Origin: Trematomus loennbergii
Lineage: Eukaryota > Chordata > Actinopteri > Perciformes > Nototheniidae
Reading direction: 5' to 3'
Assembly (NCBI GenBank): GCA_012861695.1
Contig: JAAOOA010000033.1
Coordinates: 15,460,434-15,524,433 of the forward strand
DNA: 64,000 nt
This document shows, piece by piece, positions 15,152 through 27,224 of this stretch. The notes beneath the pieces are model-generated. The model was given only the letters and a program-made list of their open reading frames with translations, did not search any database and was not told the origin of the DNA. Made by a program: the position numbers and the translations under genes. Position 1 is the first letter of the stretch. Every line of letters starts with the position of its first letter.

Positions 15152-15178
15152 GGTTTGAAGAAAGATATTCTTCAAACC
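15152..15178. repeat. Perfect 11-bp inverted repeat, 5-nt loop
   Basis: The left arm ggtttgaagaa (15152-15162) and right arm ttcttcaaacc (15168-15178) are exact reverse complements around the loop agata. Pairing does not extend outward, so this is too short for a microRNA precursor. It could be a dimeric factor site or chance. Confidence 0.7.
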
Positions 15179-16920
15179 TTGTACAAAAACACACTCTGTC
15201 TAAAGGGTTATTGGTTGAAATGATTTAACATAACCTGAACCCAAGATATTGGCCTTGCTTGCTTTAATTATACAAAACTGTATTGTAAGAGACATAAACC
15301 ATTACCTTTTAAAAATAAAAGCTGACAAATGCTGCCATTTTTAATAACAGCACCTGAAGAAAAAAACCGTTTGTGAACCTTACATGAAAGTGAGGCCAAG
15401 GACGTTGTATCCCAAGCGTTAGATTGCTTTCACATCTGATGATTAGCCTCATCCATGCTAATTACAGTGAATGGAAACTAATTAAGAAGAACTATGTGTC
15501 AGCTAATGAGGATTCCGGGCTCTGTCCATCTTATAACCACATTTGCAATGCACTGCCCGCGGCTACTACTCCTCTCCTTTAAAACATATTTTCTAGCTCA
15601 GAGAGCCACAGACAACCTTTTATATCCAAAGCAAGCAGATGAAACCATCACTTGTGTGTCAGTCACAAATGAGCAGTAATAGGATGAGCAATTCAAATTC
15701 AGTTAGAAGAACAGGGCATACATTCTATTAGGACGACTACCCGGAAAAGAGTTTAAATGGAAATCAAGAAAGCATTGAATCTAAGCGCTGTGTTTGGGTA
15801 CAGATAGTTCTCTTCTGCAAAATCTCCCTTCAGTTCTCTCTCTTTCCTCTGTGGTATGTCCTAATGATGTGCATACTGCTGCCATGAAGTTAATAAGCAG
15901 CTCTAGCAGGACAGGAGAAACTCTTCAAAAAGCTGACCAATTACCTCAGCGCCAGTTCTTTCTGCCAGATCTGCCTTCACCTGAAAATACCTGGAGTTGA
16001 GAGGGACATTAAACTGCTGAGCCGGTCCATCTGGTTCCATCTGGCCTGACTGGGACTTTTCTCAGCCAGGAAGGCAAACAGGAATATAATTAGGCCAAGA
16101 AGATATGGCTATCGCTAGCTGCTCAGCAACAGTCAAGATGGCAAGCGATGGACCATTCAGAAGATACACACCACTGAAGGGACTGACAAGGCTTAACTGA
16201 GACTTTTCTAAGGACTGTCGGCCCACTACAATCTCTGAGGATGTCAGCTTGTCCAAGTGACAGCCCTCAGTGGTAATGACTGAATAAACCACAAGTGTCA
16301 AGGAAGTCTCTAAAATACGATGTTGGGCGTTAAAAAACTAGCTTATTAGTGATGCTAATATAAAGCTATAGCTTGACAAATTCCCTCTTCTAGATTAATC
16401 CCTATCTAATACCATTAATCTGAAAGCAAGCATGCTGTTCCTCTTCAGCGTGAGCCACGCTTTGACGCTTATTTCAGCAGCAGTTGCTCAGCCAGCTGCA
16501 GGTTTAACCACAAGGTATTTACCGCCTCATCTCAGTTCTCACTGTTTGGTTGGCAACAACACCTCTGCAAATTCACTTTGCATTTTGACTAAATGAAAAG
16601 GGATTGTTGATGTCAATCACGAGGCAGGCAGCAGTGAGCTTTGAATGCAGCACACTAGGCCGGAGAAGCTTGTTTAAGCACACATACTGTACATAGGAGC
16701 TCTCAGGAACACACATACCTCAGCTATGCCTGGTCTCACAGCAGAGCTCAGGCTTATAATTAGCCACACGAGCTGCAATCAGAGCCCAATGACAATACTG
16801 CTCCGATGGCTTGTTTTCCTAACTTCCGCGAGACCTCAGGCAGAGGTCCACTTACCCCGTCAGATCCAGCCCACCGCTGAAATCAAAACACTGAAATCAC
16901 TCTTTTCCACTGCAGCGCCA

Positions 16921-17070
16921 CTGATTAAATGTGCAGAGAGTAGAGTGCAATTTGCTAAATTACAAGTATTTTGCACATGTAAATATAGTTTAATTACAGC
17001 AATTAAAGAAGATTATGGGAGATTGGCAGATGGGGAATGTAATGTTGTTTTAATTAGAGTTTGAATGCAC
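16921..17070. promoter_or_regulatory. Cluster of TAAT/ATTA cores, possible enhancer
   Basis: About six homeodomain-type cores fall within 150 bp: gattaaat near 16923, aaattac near 16957, ttaattac near 16990, caattaaa near 17000, gattatgg near 17011 and ttaattag near 17050. Some are full TAATTA-like sites. In a developmental-gene intron such a cluster is a reasonable enhancer candidate, but AT-rich DNA yields these cores by chance, so this is inference. Confidence 0.25.
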
Positions 17071-17354
17071 TGTAACACAAACAGAATGTTAACCCCCTCA
17101 GAACAGAATGGGCTGTTAGGCCCTGACAAATTGTATCCTGATGCAGCGTTCTCAAAGCTTATAATCACCTGCAGCTAAAACGTGTGCGCTAGGGAAGAAA
17201 AAGAGGCTAGGAAAAATAAAGACCTGGAAAATGATGGCAGGGATAAGGAAAAAGGGAGAGGCATCTAAGAAAGGGATGCAGAGACAATGAAAAACAGATG
17301 TCTTGTTCCCTGACCATACTGTTTTAGGAGTAGCATGCTGAATTAGGATGACAA

Positions 17355-17374
17355 GTCAAAATATATATTTTGAC
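17355..17374. repeat. Perfect 20-bp palindrome
   Basis: The segment is its own reverse complement: gtcaaaat, then alternating AT, then attttgac. It does not extend beyond 20 bp. Function is unknown; it could be cruciform-prone DNA or a symmetric protein site. Confidence 0.75.
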
Positions 17375-18521
17375 AAGAGTTAATGCGGCATTAAAGGCAA
17401 TTCAATTGGATTCAGACCTAGAGATCAATCACAGAACATTTGAAACAGCTCATGTGCTTGGATACGAAGAAAATCGGAAATGAAGACTAACAAAAGGTCT
17501 TGGAGCAACATCAAAGCTTAACCAAGAAAAATACGGAACTAAGCTGACAGTGAGTTTAAAAAACTCCCGACCACAAATACGAGAATACAAGGATCAAAAG
17601 ACTTTTCTGAAATTACCATATATTACAAAGGAAGGCCAACGTAATACTGTTCAAAGTAAACACCTTCACATCAAGCATTAACAATAACAACCATGTGAAT
17701 TTACAGAGAGAAAACACATGTTTAACTTAATCACCACACACGTCAGGTGACTGTGGTGAATGTTTGCGTATCTCCCTCTGAGGGATTTTGGGGTCATGTA
17801 CCCTGGATCGAGAAAAATCCCCTCTTAGGATCTATATAGCTGTGTAGCAACATTTAATACATTCCAGTCAATAGCCTATTAGAAATTCTAATTGAAAGTT
17901 CAATGCCCTTACTTTAGGGCTTGCACTAAAGATTGCCTTTGGAAAGCCATTTGAAGGCTTAATCTTTTTATCATGCAGTATTTGGAAACCTAACTTTGTT
18001 CTTGTTAGGCGGATCAATTGCATTCATTTACAAAACGGGGGGAAAATGTCAACCTTCATCCTTTAAATTCAGGCTGGGTGAAGAAGGCGCATTAAAGAAG
18101 GGCACCACTGCTCTCCCCTATATCAATAGAAATAGGTGTCATAGGAGACTTGACCTACACATTTTAATTACCACATGAAAAATTCAGCCTCTTAGCCATA
18201 GCGCAAGCTATCCCTGCCAGTTAACCCTTTCAGGGTGAACTTAACATTTCCACACACATACATACCATATATTATGAAGCATACAGATTGTACAGTGTTC
18301 TCATACAGTATCTTCATATGGATGTTACAAAAAGCTGTCAATAGATTATGCTTAAACTATATATCATTCAACCATTCAAGCGAAATGGTGTTACATTTCC
18401 GACTTTTAAAAGGTTTTAAGCATAAGGCTGAATATATGAGGTGTGTATATATAAACATGTGGAAAAATGTTAGGTATAGTGCATTGCAGAGGTGGGACCA
18501 AGTCATTGTTTTGCAAGTAAA

Positions 18522-18823
18522 ATGGTAAATGGTAAATGGACTGTACTTATATAGCGATTTATCCAGTCTTTAAGACCCCTCAAAGCGCTTTACATACTAC
18601 ATGTCGTTCACCCATTCACACCCATTCATACAGAGCAGTGTATGTTACTCTAGGAACTAACATTCATACATATTCACACACCGTTGGCCATGCCATCGGG
18701 AGCAACTCAGGGTTAAGTATCTTGCCCAAGGATACATCGACATGTTGACTGCATGGGCTGGGATCGAACCCACAACCTTCTGGTTGAAAGACGACCGCAC
18801 TCCCTCGCAGCCACAGTCGCCCT
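18522..18823 (-). mobile_element. tRNA-derived SINE inserted in the hAT-like element
   Basis: On the minus strand it opens with a tRNA-like head: an A-box-like ggcgactgtggctgcgagg, then a B box gggttcgatccc. It continues with a core close to gtatccttgggcaagatactt and ends with a tail reading agcgctttgag...ctatataagtacagtcc followed by two TTTACCA units. This order (Pol III boxes, core, short 3' repeat) defines a SINE. It splits the CAAGTC-bearing sequence, so it inserted after that sequence was in place. Confidence 0.75.
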
Positions 18824-18955
18824 TAAGTCCGAGTCAAGTCTCAAGTCTTTGCGCTCAAGTCAGAGTCAAGTCTCAAGTCTTTGCGCTCAAGTCCAAGTCA
18901 AGTCTCAAGTCAAGTCTCAAGTCAGGATGGGCAAGTTCAAGTCAAGTCCAAGTCC
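18824..18955. repeat. CAAGTC-rich degenerate tandem array
   Basis: Repeated CAAGTC units occur with variants (caagtctcaagtc, caagtccaagtc, aagtctttgcgctcaagtc). A longer period of about 29 bases is repeated near 18836-18893. The array belongs to the hAT-like unit that starts with gaggtgggaccaagtcatt. No coding function is evident. Confidence 0.7.
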
Positions 18956-20194
18956 TAAACTTTGACAAAACGAGTCTTAAACAAGTCCTTATGTGCTTTT
19001 CAACAAATGTAATGACATCGATCAACAGAATAATACTTAATAATCAAACTGCTATTAATTAGTCACATTAATAATTTAATAATCCATTTTCTCTCTGCTG
19101 GTAAAGTAACGTGTTTTTTTCTATTTTAAGAGGGATCAGTAAGGTAAGGCTACCGTGACGGTTTGATTCAGAAGGAGTTTAATGTATAAGATCCCTGATG
19201 TTGAGGTAACCAGAATGTTTATTTCCACTGTGTACAGCATGTTATAAGGGACCCACACAACCTATCTTTATGCAAGGGATAATGTGCAGCGAGGCGTCTC
19301 TATGGGGAAAAGAACACCTGCATCTAGATCCCTCTGCAGGTGGTACTTTAAGTATATTTTGATGCTAATACTTTTGTACTTTTACTTGTAACATTTTGAA
19401 TGCAGGACTTTTTATTGTAACCGAGTATTCCTACACTCCGGTACTTTTACTCAAGTACAATATCTGAACTTCTCCCACCTCTGGCAATAAATCCTGAGTG
19501 GTTACCAAAATAAAACCCTGCTCTGAAGGTTATTTTCATTTTACAAATCCTGCACTCAGCTTTGCTTTATCCAATATCATTGAAATGCAGCCAGATGCTG
19601 CTTCTTTTTCCGGTTTTCGCTCATTTCTTGACTTTTTCCGACGCGCTTGCATTTAAATCCGGCTCCCCGTCTCCCCGTCGCTCTGTGTAGCTGGCCTGTA
19701 CCACTACACCTGCTGTCCCACCCTTCTTTCACATAATGGTATGATCCTAGTGTGTCCTCGCATATGATTGGCCGCATGGTGGCTCAGCAAAATAAAGATA
19801 ACAGTAAAAAAAAAGGCTGGAAATGTAAGGTGAACTCTCAAATAAGAAGAGTTAAAGCAGCAGTTATTGTGGAATTATAAAAGTAATGTTCAGAAATAAT
19901 ACCCTTATCAATATTTGATAACAATGATAATTACATTAGTGTTATGCATGAATGATGAAGTATATTTCGACATCTTTCAATGATGGATTACACTTAACTA
20001 AAAATGTTGTTTAATAGAAGAAATATTTTTGTTATTAACCTGTTTTTTTGCAGTGACTTCCATTAACCTCATTGTGAGTATGCCCGTTGTATTTTGTATA
20101 TTTTGTAATAAAATTTTAGACTACCTTATTTTGGTGCAAAAACATGATATGTAATTTAAAACATCCCAAGCTCTACTGCTGCTGTATTAGCTGG

Positions 20195-20242
20195 CATCAG
20201 CTCCTTTCAGCATCAGCTCCTTTCAGCATCAGCTCCTTTCAG
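20195..20242. repeat. 16-bp tandem repeat, three exact copies
   Basis: The unit catcagctcctttcag occurs three times without mismatch (20195-20210, 20211-20226, 20227-20242), followed by a partial copy starting catc. Identical copies suggest recent expansion, so copy number may vary between individuals. Confidence 0.9.
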
Positions 20243-23200
20243 CATCGCTCCGCATCATTCCACAAAGTTCATTGTTTTGCATTTTTGCATTAACATTGCG
20301 TTTCCATTCCAAAAAAGTAAAGGCCCCTCCTTATGAAAACTAATGACAGGTCTCTGCATTAAGAACTGGCAGATCTATGCTGCCCTCTGCTAGACAACAA
20401 TGACATTCAATACACTATTTCACTTTGTTTTCTGGGCTATAATTGGATTTATTGTGGCATGGGAAATAAAAATAAAAATAAATAATGATATTTTGCTTTT
20501 ATTTAGACATTTGAAATCATCCAAGGAGTTCTGGGCTTTATTTAAACCTTGAACTCCTGACATTGTTTCACAGTATACAGCTTTACCTTGACTCCGTATT
20601 CATTTCATTTCAGACATAATAGCTTTTAACAGTTGACTACACCTCTATTGTGCGGCCCGTGTTCTGCATGTGCATCAGGGACAGTTCTATGGTTAGCCAG
20701 TAATAATGAATCAAAAGCCAGAGAGAGGGACAAGGCTCTGTGGACATGAGCTACATTTCATGTGTGTGAGGTCGCTGTATCCATGTCAAGATGCCTGACT
20801 GCACAGCAACCCTCTCCAATAACTGTCATTGACTGTCTCATCTCCCAATTCTAAGGCCTGGCACAGAATTACAGAATGACGTCACCCGGGGGAATATCAC
20901 TGGCATTGTGTACATTCGTCACTTGGAAATTAGAAATGTCAAATACCTGAAACTTGGTAAAAAAAGCTATATATTTCCGCAGGTTTTTGACATTGAGGTT
21001 GACAGTATATCCCCTGCTGGTAAAGAGGCTTTACACCATGGTAATGTCGGACCCCTTTTCTGACTTCAGAGGGAACATATTGTTACATTTCTGGGCCTGA
21101 AAGGTGCTTCTTATCCAATAACATGACCACCCACCAGCGTGGTCGCAGGCATGGCAGATTCGGGTTGCTTAGAGTGGGACAGGTGTCGTAAATAAAAAAA
21201 TAATCAAATATAAGGCTCAATATCTAAGCGCATCCTGCCAGATGAATGGAGCCTTTCTGGATGTAAAGACAGCAACATTTTGATTAGTAAGCGTGATTTA
21301 ATTCCTTTTTCTTCTCAGCATATGTAAAGGATTTAAATTACACGTAACTAGTTAATGAGTACTTCTTTGTTATCTAGGGCAGTGAGACAAGTGTCAGCTT
21401 TGTCAGGGATCAGACCGTGTTTTCCTGTCATCTATAAAAAAACAAGAGAAGCCAAGAGTCACATTTGGCTCACTTGTGGAGTCACTCCAGTCCATCAGGG
21501 CTGCTGAATAATGTATCGCCTCATGTGGAAATGGGCACATTTAGAGGCACTAGCTTGGAACCTAATCCAACCTTCTTTTTCTCACATTTTCCACAGAATT
21601 AAAGTCATCTGGCTGGGCCTCTTCAGAGTGCCCTGGTCACTGGTGAGGAGCTCCCGCCAGGGTGCCCTCTCTGCAGCTTTCAACTCTCCTCTTTTTGGTA
21701 GGATCATGTGAGAATGATGGGACAGATCACAGGGCAGGACAAAAGAGCCATTCAGGTGTCGGTGGGTTAAAGAAACTTTAACATCCAAAGTCTTTAAATT
21801 GTCACATAAGTCAGCGGCTTTTAGACAAATTGAACAAAATGGAACCTTTCAGGAGCCACAGCGAAGTAGCATGTCAGCTCCGGGCACAAAGGGGGCCCCT
21901 GCTAGAGAGAGTCTGAATGGCTGCATTATCCTCTTCATGGCTGCCCAGTCCAAAGGCCCATTTCACATCTACCGCCACCTGCTATTAGCTTTCTTACAGT
22001 TCTCATGGGAGGCTGCTGATGGATTCCTTTGCTTTAACAAAAAACTAAACAGGCGTGGTAATGCTGATTGAAGACAAAAAGCCGTCACCCTCCCCAACCT
22101 CTGCTACGCTTTCTCCTGATCGACAACCGTTACTACAATTTGCCTTGTGAGCTCAGAGCATTCAGTCACTGGGGAACAAATCACATTTTCCTTTCAAATC
22201 TGCCTTTTGCTAACACCACAATGTTGAATTCACCACACACAACGGATGAGGGCTTGTGAGTATGACTTGTAAGCATGTATAGTGTAGGAGTATATACAGA
22301 GTGAGCATTTACAAAGCAGCAAAACAGTCCTTTAAAAGCAAGTGTATAATACAGCTAAGGTACCAATACTATCATATTCTGTACAGACCAACAACACAAC
22401 AAAATAAAATACATAATTAAACGGTTTCTCTGTGAATGTTGCAGCTCTTCACAAGCAGATAAATAAACAGCTTCTTAACCAATCTAGTTCACATGGAAAG
22501 CAGCTGCTGGCACTTCAGGCCAAGCAAGAGTGGCACGTCACCTCAAAGCAAAAACAAAAAGAGCAGAAATACTCCAAAACATCATAATTATTTCATTTTT
22601 ACATCACTAGCTGTGTTTGGGTGAAAAATATCTTTATCTAGTTGTTGAAAGTCTTTCAAGCAGATCTTGCTCTTATTCTGCACAAAAACAAAAGGGATGC
22701 AGTGACTACTACAATAACTATGGATAATAAAATACTTTTTATTATGAGGGTAGTAGAAACATAGAATGTATTGACATTTTTGGAGCATAGTGTACTGATA
22801 CAGAAGTTTGAAAATAAAAGAAGACTGAAACTACAGCGGTATTTTGAATTCAATCCATAATAATCCAAAATAAATGACGTGTTTCTGTACAGTCACAAAC
22901 AGTTCACTGTAGCTGTTGAAAGTGTTTTGTTATTGTGCTTTAAATGTAAGATTGATGTATTTATGAACATACTGTATCATCCTTAGAATACATTTTAGAT
23001 TCTAGTTCAACGCATATTAACGTAGAACAATCCTTAGACTGCGGCATCATACACTACTAGCTGTGCAGTTTACTGTACATAAGCCACACCCCTTGGCCAA
23101 TCCTAGTGGAATATACTCCATGTCCATTATTTAACTGCAAATCATTTCTCCACAACATAATATTTTAAGCCTTTAAGCCTTAACTGGTTTTCTAGCTTGT

Positions 23201-26200
23201 GGCTGATTACCCATGAGTTCTATAATGTCTCAAATAATTATTTTCTTAACTCAAGGTGATTTCTTGGTCTAAACAAGGGCCCCTTCATGGCTTTTTAATG
23301 TGATTATGCTGCTGTATGTTGTATGCTGGACCTTTCTTCCTCCTCCAGTCCTCCCATCAGACCACAGCTAATTGAATCCCCGGCTAAATTAAAAAAAATT
23401 AGTCATGTGTGTAATGGGAATGATTTATCATGTCCACTTAACCAAAACGGATTTTGAAAACATTAAGCATCTCCAGTTGACTAGAGCTCGTTTTGAGGCA
23501 CTTATTTTCTGCTCTCCCCAGAAAACATAAACATATCGAAAATTATGATGGTGGTTGGAGGCCATAATGAAAACTGCATGCATGAAAACAAGTTAAACCT
23601 ACAGAGTTAGTGAAGAGAGAAATGTACAGCCAATTGAGAGAAATAAACAGACACAGAAACGTAAGTAAGCCAATTACTTGGAAAAGCCTTGGAAATGAGG
23701 GAAAAGAGCCCTCATCAGAATAATGTTAGGCTTTTAACAAAATGTTATTTGACGAATAAATATGCATCACCAGAAGTTATCCTATATTATATTTGTGATA
23801 TGATGTTACTGTTATTTGGCATGCCACAGAAATAAAAACTGGCTGTTGCAGCTCTAACTGCTGGATATGAGTCAACATTGAGAATCTGTACCGTATCGAA
23901 GCCACAGCCTACACTTTGCCATGGCGAAACATTTACGGCGGTCATGGTCAATATTCAGTACTCAGAATTCTTGAGGGATTCCACATTGATGGTTAGCGGG
24001 AATTCGGTAGCATGTCAAAATAAATCCCCAGCATGGCCGTCTCCTGGCTGGTCTGCCCAGGAGGCAGGCTGCTGATGCGAATCAGCTTCACCGTGACAGC
24101 ACAACTCAGAGAGGAACAGGGGATGAAAGGGGGGTCCTTATCTAGCAGGAATCACTCTCTGGCCGCCAGGGCCATGGGACCTACTTTCAACTTCAAACCA
24201 CGGAGATCAAGGTCCAGCCATGGGCCATTGGGCCATGCACACAGAGCCTGGTCTTCAGGTGTGGGGGTGAGGGGGGGAGCTTTCACCTAGTCACTTCTCC
24301 TAATATTTTCTTAAAAGCTCATATCGAAGCCTGCATTTTGCTTCCTCAGGTTGACAGCAGAGCTAAAGTCGGAGGTCTGTTGGTATATTGAATCTATTTA
24401 AAGGGATAGTAATAAACAAAGAATTAAGGGAATGATACCCTTTACTGGCCTATTGTGTTGGAAGTGGTACTCCTTCGACCCATTTCTAAATGGTATGCTT
24501 TTATCCTTTCAACTATGTGTGAGGGCTGCAGTACACAAGGGGCTGTATCCATGGAAATGGCAGCAAGAAGTATTCAATGACCCTCAAGAATCAGAGGGCT
24601 GAAGGAGTTAACCTTACATCCCGCTCAATTCCCCTGAATAAAAGATAAAAAAAGAATCCAGGGTGGGTGATAAATCTCCTCTCTGGCTCCTGTCCGTGGC
24701 GATGAATTAGGCTGACATCCAGGCTGCAAGGGGAGGCCAAGTTGATGTGAACCATGGCCTGTGCCACTTTGTGGAGGCAAGTACCGAATAAAGCATGATA
24801 CAGAAACAAGTGTCTCAATATATACTGAAATGTACAGAAAACAAGCAATCCAAATAATTTTGGGATTGATATATCACAATATTGTTGCACCACCTGACCA
24901 ATTTGACGTCTCTCTCCGTTCTCAAAAAACATCACAAAAGGTGCAGTCTAACATGAAATGTGTACATTGCAAGTAATCTGTGTGTATCATGTTCACTGTG
25001 TCTGTCTACATATGTGTAGGCACATGCTGGGTAGATTTTCCAGCTGTGCTGCATTAGAGCAACAATCACACAAACAGACAGCTGCACTCTCAAGGGAGTC
25101 TGCAATCAGACTGTGCAGAACTGCCTCTGTCCTTCAACAGGCAATTAACACGGAGTCCATTATAGCTCCCAGGGGTGCCACTGGCCAGGGAGGCCGGGAA
25201 AGGCATCGTCTGAAAGGTCAGCGCCTGAAGAGGAAACAGGAGGGGCAGATTATGAAGGAGGCTCAAGGATGTGAGCGGGGAAGAGAGGGAGGAGGGTGTG
25301 AGCTGCCTCGGAGCAAATGGAGTGTGAAGCAGGAGCTATTTGTCACCTGCAAGCTATTCACTGGGGGAGGCTGCAGTATTTTCCACAGGGCAGAAGTATG
25401 CGTCAGCAGCGAGGGATATAAATTAAGGAAACCACTGAGGCTCCTGGTCTAATCGTAGCCTTTCCAAGCATCGAGAGCCAGCAGATCCACTCCAACTTCT
25501 ACAATTGGATCAAGGATGTTTTCCCCCAGGGTCAGATCCGTCACAACTCATAAATGTTTCAAGGCCCCTTCCTCCCGTTTCTTTTGATCCCACTGTAAAC
25601 TGAGGAGAATTTTCTTCACACTATGCAATGCAATACATGATTTCCTCTACGGGGAGTTTACATTCAGCATGTGTTCAATACCCTGCTCATTTATATTTTC
25701 TCACCACTGCTCAAGGAGCTCTGCTGGTTTTAATAATGCAACATAGAACGTATTCTTATGATCAACAGAATGTCAAGCCTTCCCCAAGGAAAGATATGAC
25801 TTAGGATAATTAGAATAGTCAGGGCTTCGTCTATGACAGGACACAAAGCTCTGTGGTTTCCTCTCTAGACATTTTTAGTGCAGAGTGAGAGACAGAAAGG
25901 AATGCAGAGCAGAGCATAAAGATTTGGATGGGCTACAACGAGGAGCTTAACTACTTCACCATCAGGGCACCAGGGAAAATCCATTCTTGGCAGCGGAGAT
26001 TGCCACTGCTAAGCCTGCATTTTAAAATGTGAATCTGCACTTAGTCTTTGGAAACTCCCCCAAGCGGATCATTAAGCAGGTCATTAAATCAAAACTTGTG
26101 AGGCTTGGAAAAGAAAGAGATGAAGTGAGTAGATTAGAAAAATGAATGAGGTAAAATTTGATGGGAGATAGTGGTGCAATTATTCAAATATGTCCCTGTG

Positions 26201-26552
26201 TGCACTAGGAAATGTGTATCCATGATGGGTATTGAGGAGTTGACAACTTACTAAACTGATGTTGCTGATAGCGTAGAGTTTGAGTTAAGAATGTTTAATA
26301 AATACATATTCCTGTGAGTTGATTGAGCAGTAAACAAAAGTAGTTTTTATTAAAGCTGAGTAAAATAATGCGTCTCCAATACAATTAGGGATTTGACATT
26401 CAATACATCACAATGCTGCACTGGAGAGACATTTCCTTTGTTAAAAAACAGCCTCTATTTATGTTCTCTGCAGCGCTAATTGAACTGGAATATTATCATA
26501 TAAATATAATCTGTAAACAATTAAGAAGGCACAATAATGCTATACATTATGT

Positions 26553-26582
26553 TAAATTGCTTCTACAAATAGAAGCAATTTA
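26553..26582. repeat. Perfect 13-bp hairpin, 4-nt loop
   Basis: The left arm taaattgcttcta (26553-26565) and right arm tagaagcaattta (26570-26582) pair perfectly around caaa. The stem is AT-rich and does not extend, so it is too short for a canonical microRNA precursor. The surrounding 150 bp look unique. Confidence 0.8.
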
Positions 26583-27224
26583 GGCAAACAGGCCTGAATA
26601 GTGATGCTATATGCAGTTTGAAACAGCCCTGGGTAGAGCCTATAGGGCTGAGGGAAGTGAGACAGAGAAAGAATCAAAGGTGATGTCCAGGGAGAAGAGG
26701 TTGAAGGTTTATGGATTAAAAGAGGGTCAAGGGTTTAGTTTTTGAAAGTTGTTTGCTGACAAAAGTTGATGTCTTCATGGAGCAGACAATCATAACAAGG
26801 CAAGAGCTCTTTGTATAGCTTTTAAGCTTCCAGCAAGAACCCAACATACATATCCTATTCCCTGTCTAGAGTCTTCATAAGACATTTAAAAAATAATACT
26901 TAATGTTGACTTAATACTCAGCAGAATCAATGGTGTTGGGTAAACTATGTTTCGGTAAGCTAATGTTAGCTTGACATATCTTGAAATGCAAAATACTAGA
27001 GTTTCAAAGCTTTGTCTGTCAAACAAGGAACAACACCTACTGCTAAACTATACAGTACCATACTTTACATTTGATCTAACATGAAATGTCCTTAGGGTTT
27101 GTTAAGGAGTCAGGACATGTTCACACCGTCTGCATCTCTGTATTAAACAATATTTCACTTGAATAGGACTACCCTGCTTAGGTTGGTGTTGTCATCAAAA
27201 ATGATAAAAGTAACAATAGAAAGT

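Larger units (their letters stand above)
12601..18486. other. Unique intronic DNA, no gene seen
   Basis: No exon or transposon is recognised. The stretch holds a perfect hairpin at 15152-15178, an A/T homeobox-site-like cluster at 16921-17070 and a perfect 20-bp palindrome at 17355-17374, all listed separately. Short open frames at 12670-13110 and 16726-17064 show no protein-like composition or family motif. Confidence 0.45.
18487..19483. mobile_element. hAT-like non-autonomous inverted-repeat element
   Basis: The left end is cagaggtggga (18487-18497) and the right end is its exact reverse complement tcccacctctg (19473-19483), giving 11-bp terminal inverted repeats 997 bp apart. CAGRGGTGG-type ends are typical of hAT-superfamily elements. 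Inside are a nested SINE (18522-18823), a CAAGTC-rich array, and a right arm rich in tactttta/aagtac motifs common in fish hAT-derived repeats. No transposase is present. The 8-bp flanks (gtgcattg and gcaataaa) do not match, so there is no visible target duplication. The two ends might belong to two neighbouring fragments rather than one element. Confidence 0.55.
19484..27224. other. Unique intronic DNA, no gene seen
   Basis: AT-rich sequence without recognisable exons. It contains the 16-bp tandem triplication at 20195-20242 and the 13-bp-arm hairpin at 26553-26582. Patches at about 21490-22260, 24020-24300 and 25180-25460 are less AT-rich and look unique. The longest open frame (24958-25452, plus strand) has no domain or splice context and is rejected as a gene. 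Confidence 0.45.

Noticed and set aside
18736..19062. Open frames of about 70-106 codons with S/V/Q repeats
   Set aside because: They translate the CAAGTC array and SINE.
24958..25452. 164-codon plus-strand open frame, the longest outside the transposons
   Set aside because: No recognisable motif, no splice context, and a length expected by chance in a less AT-rich patch.
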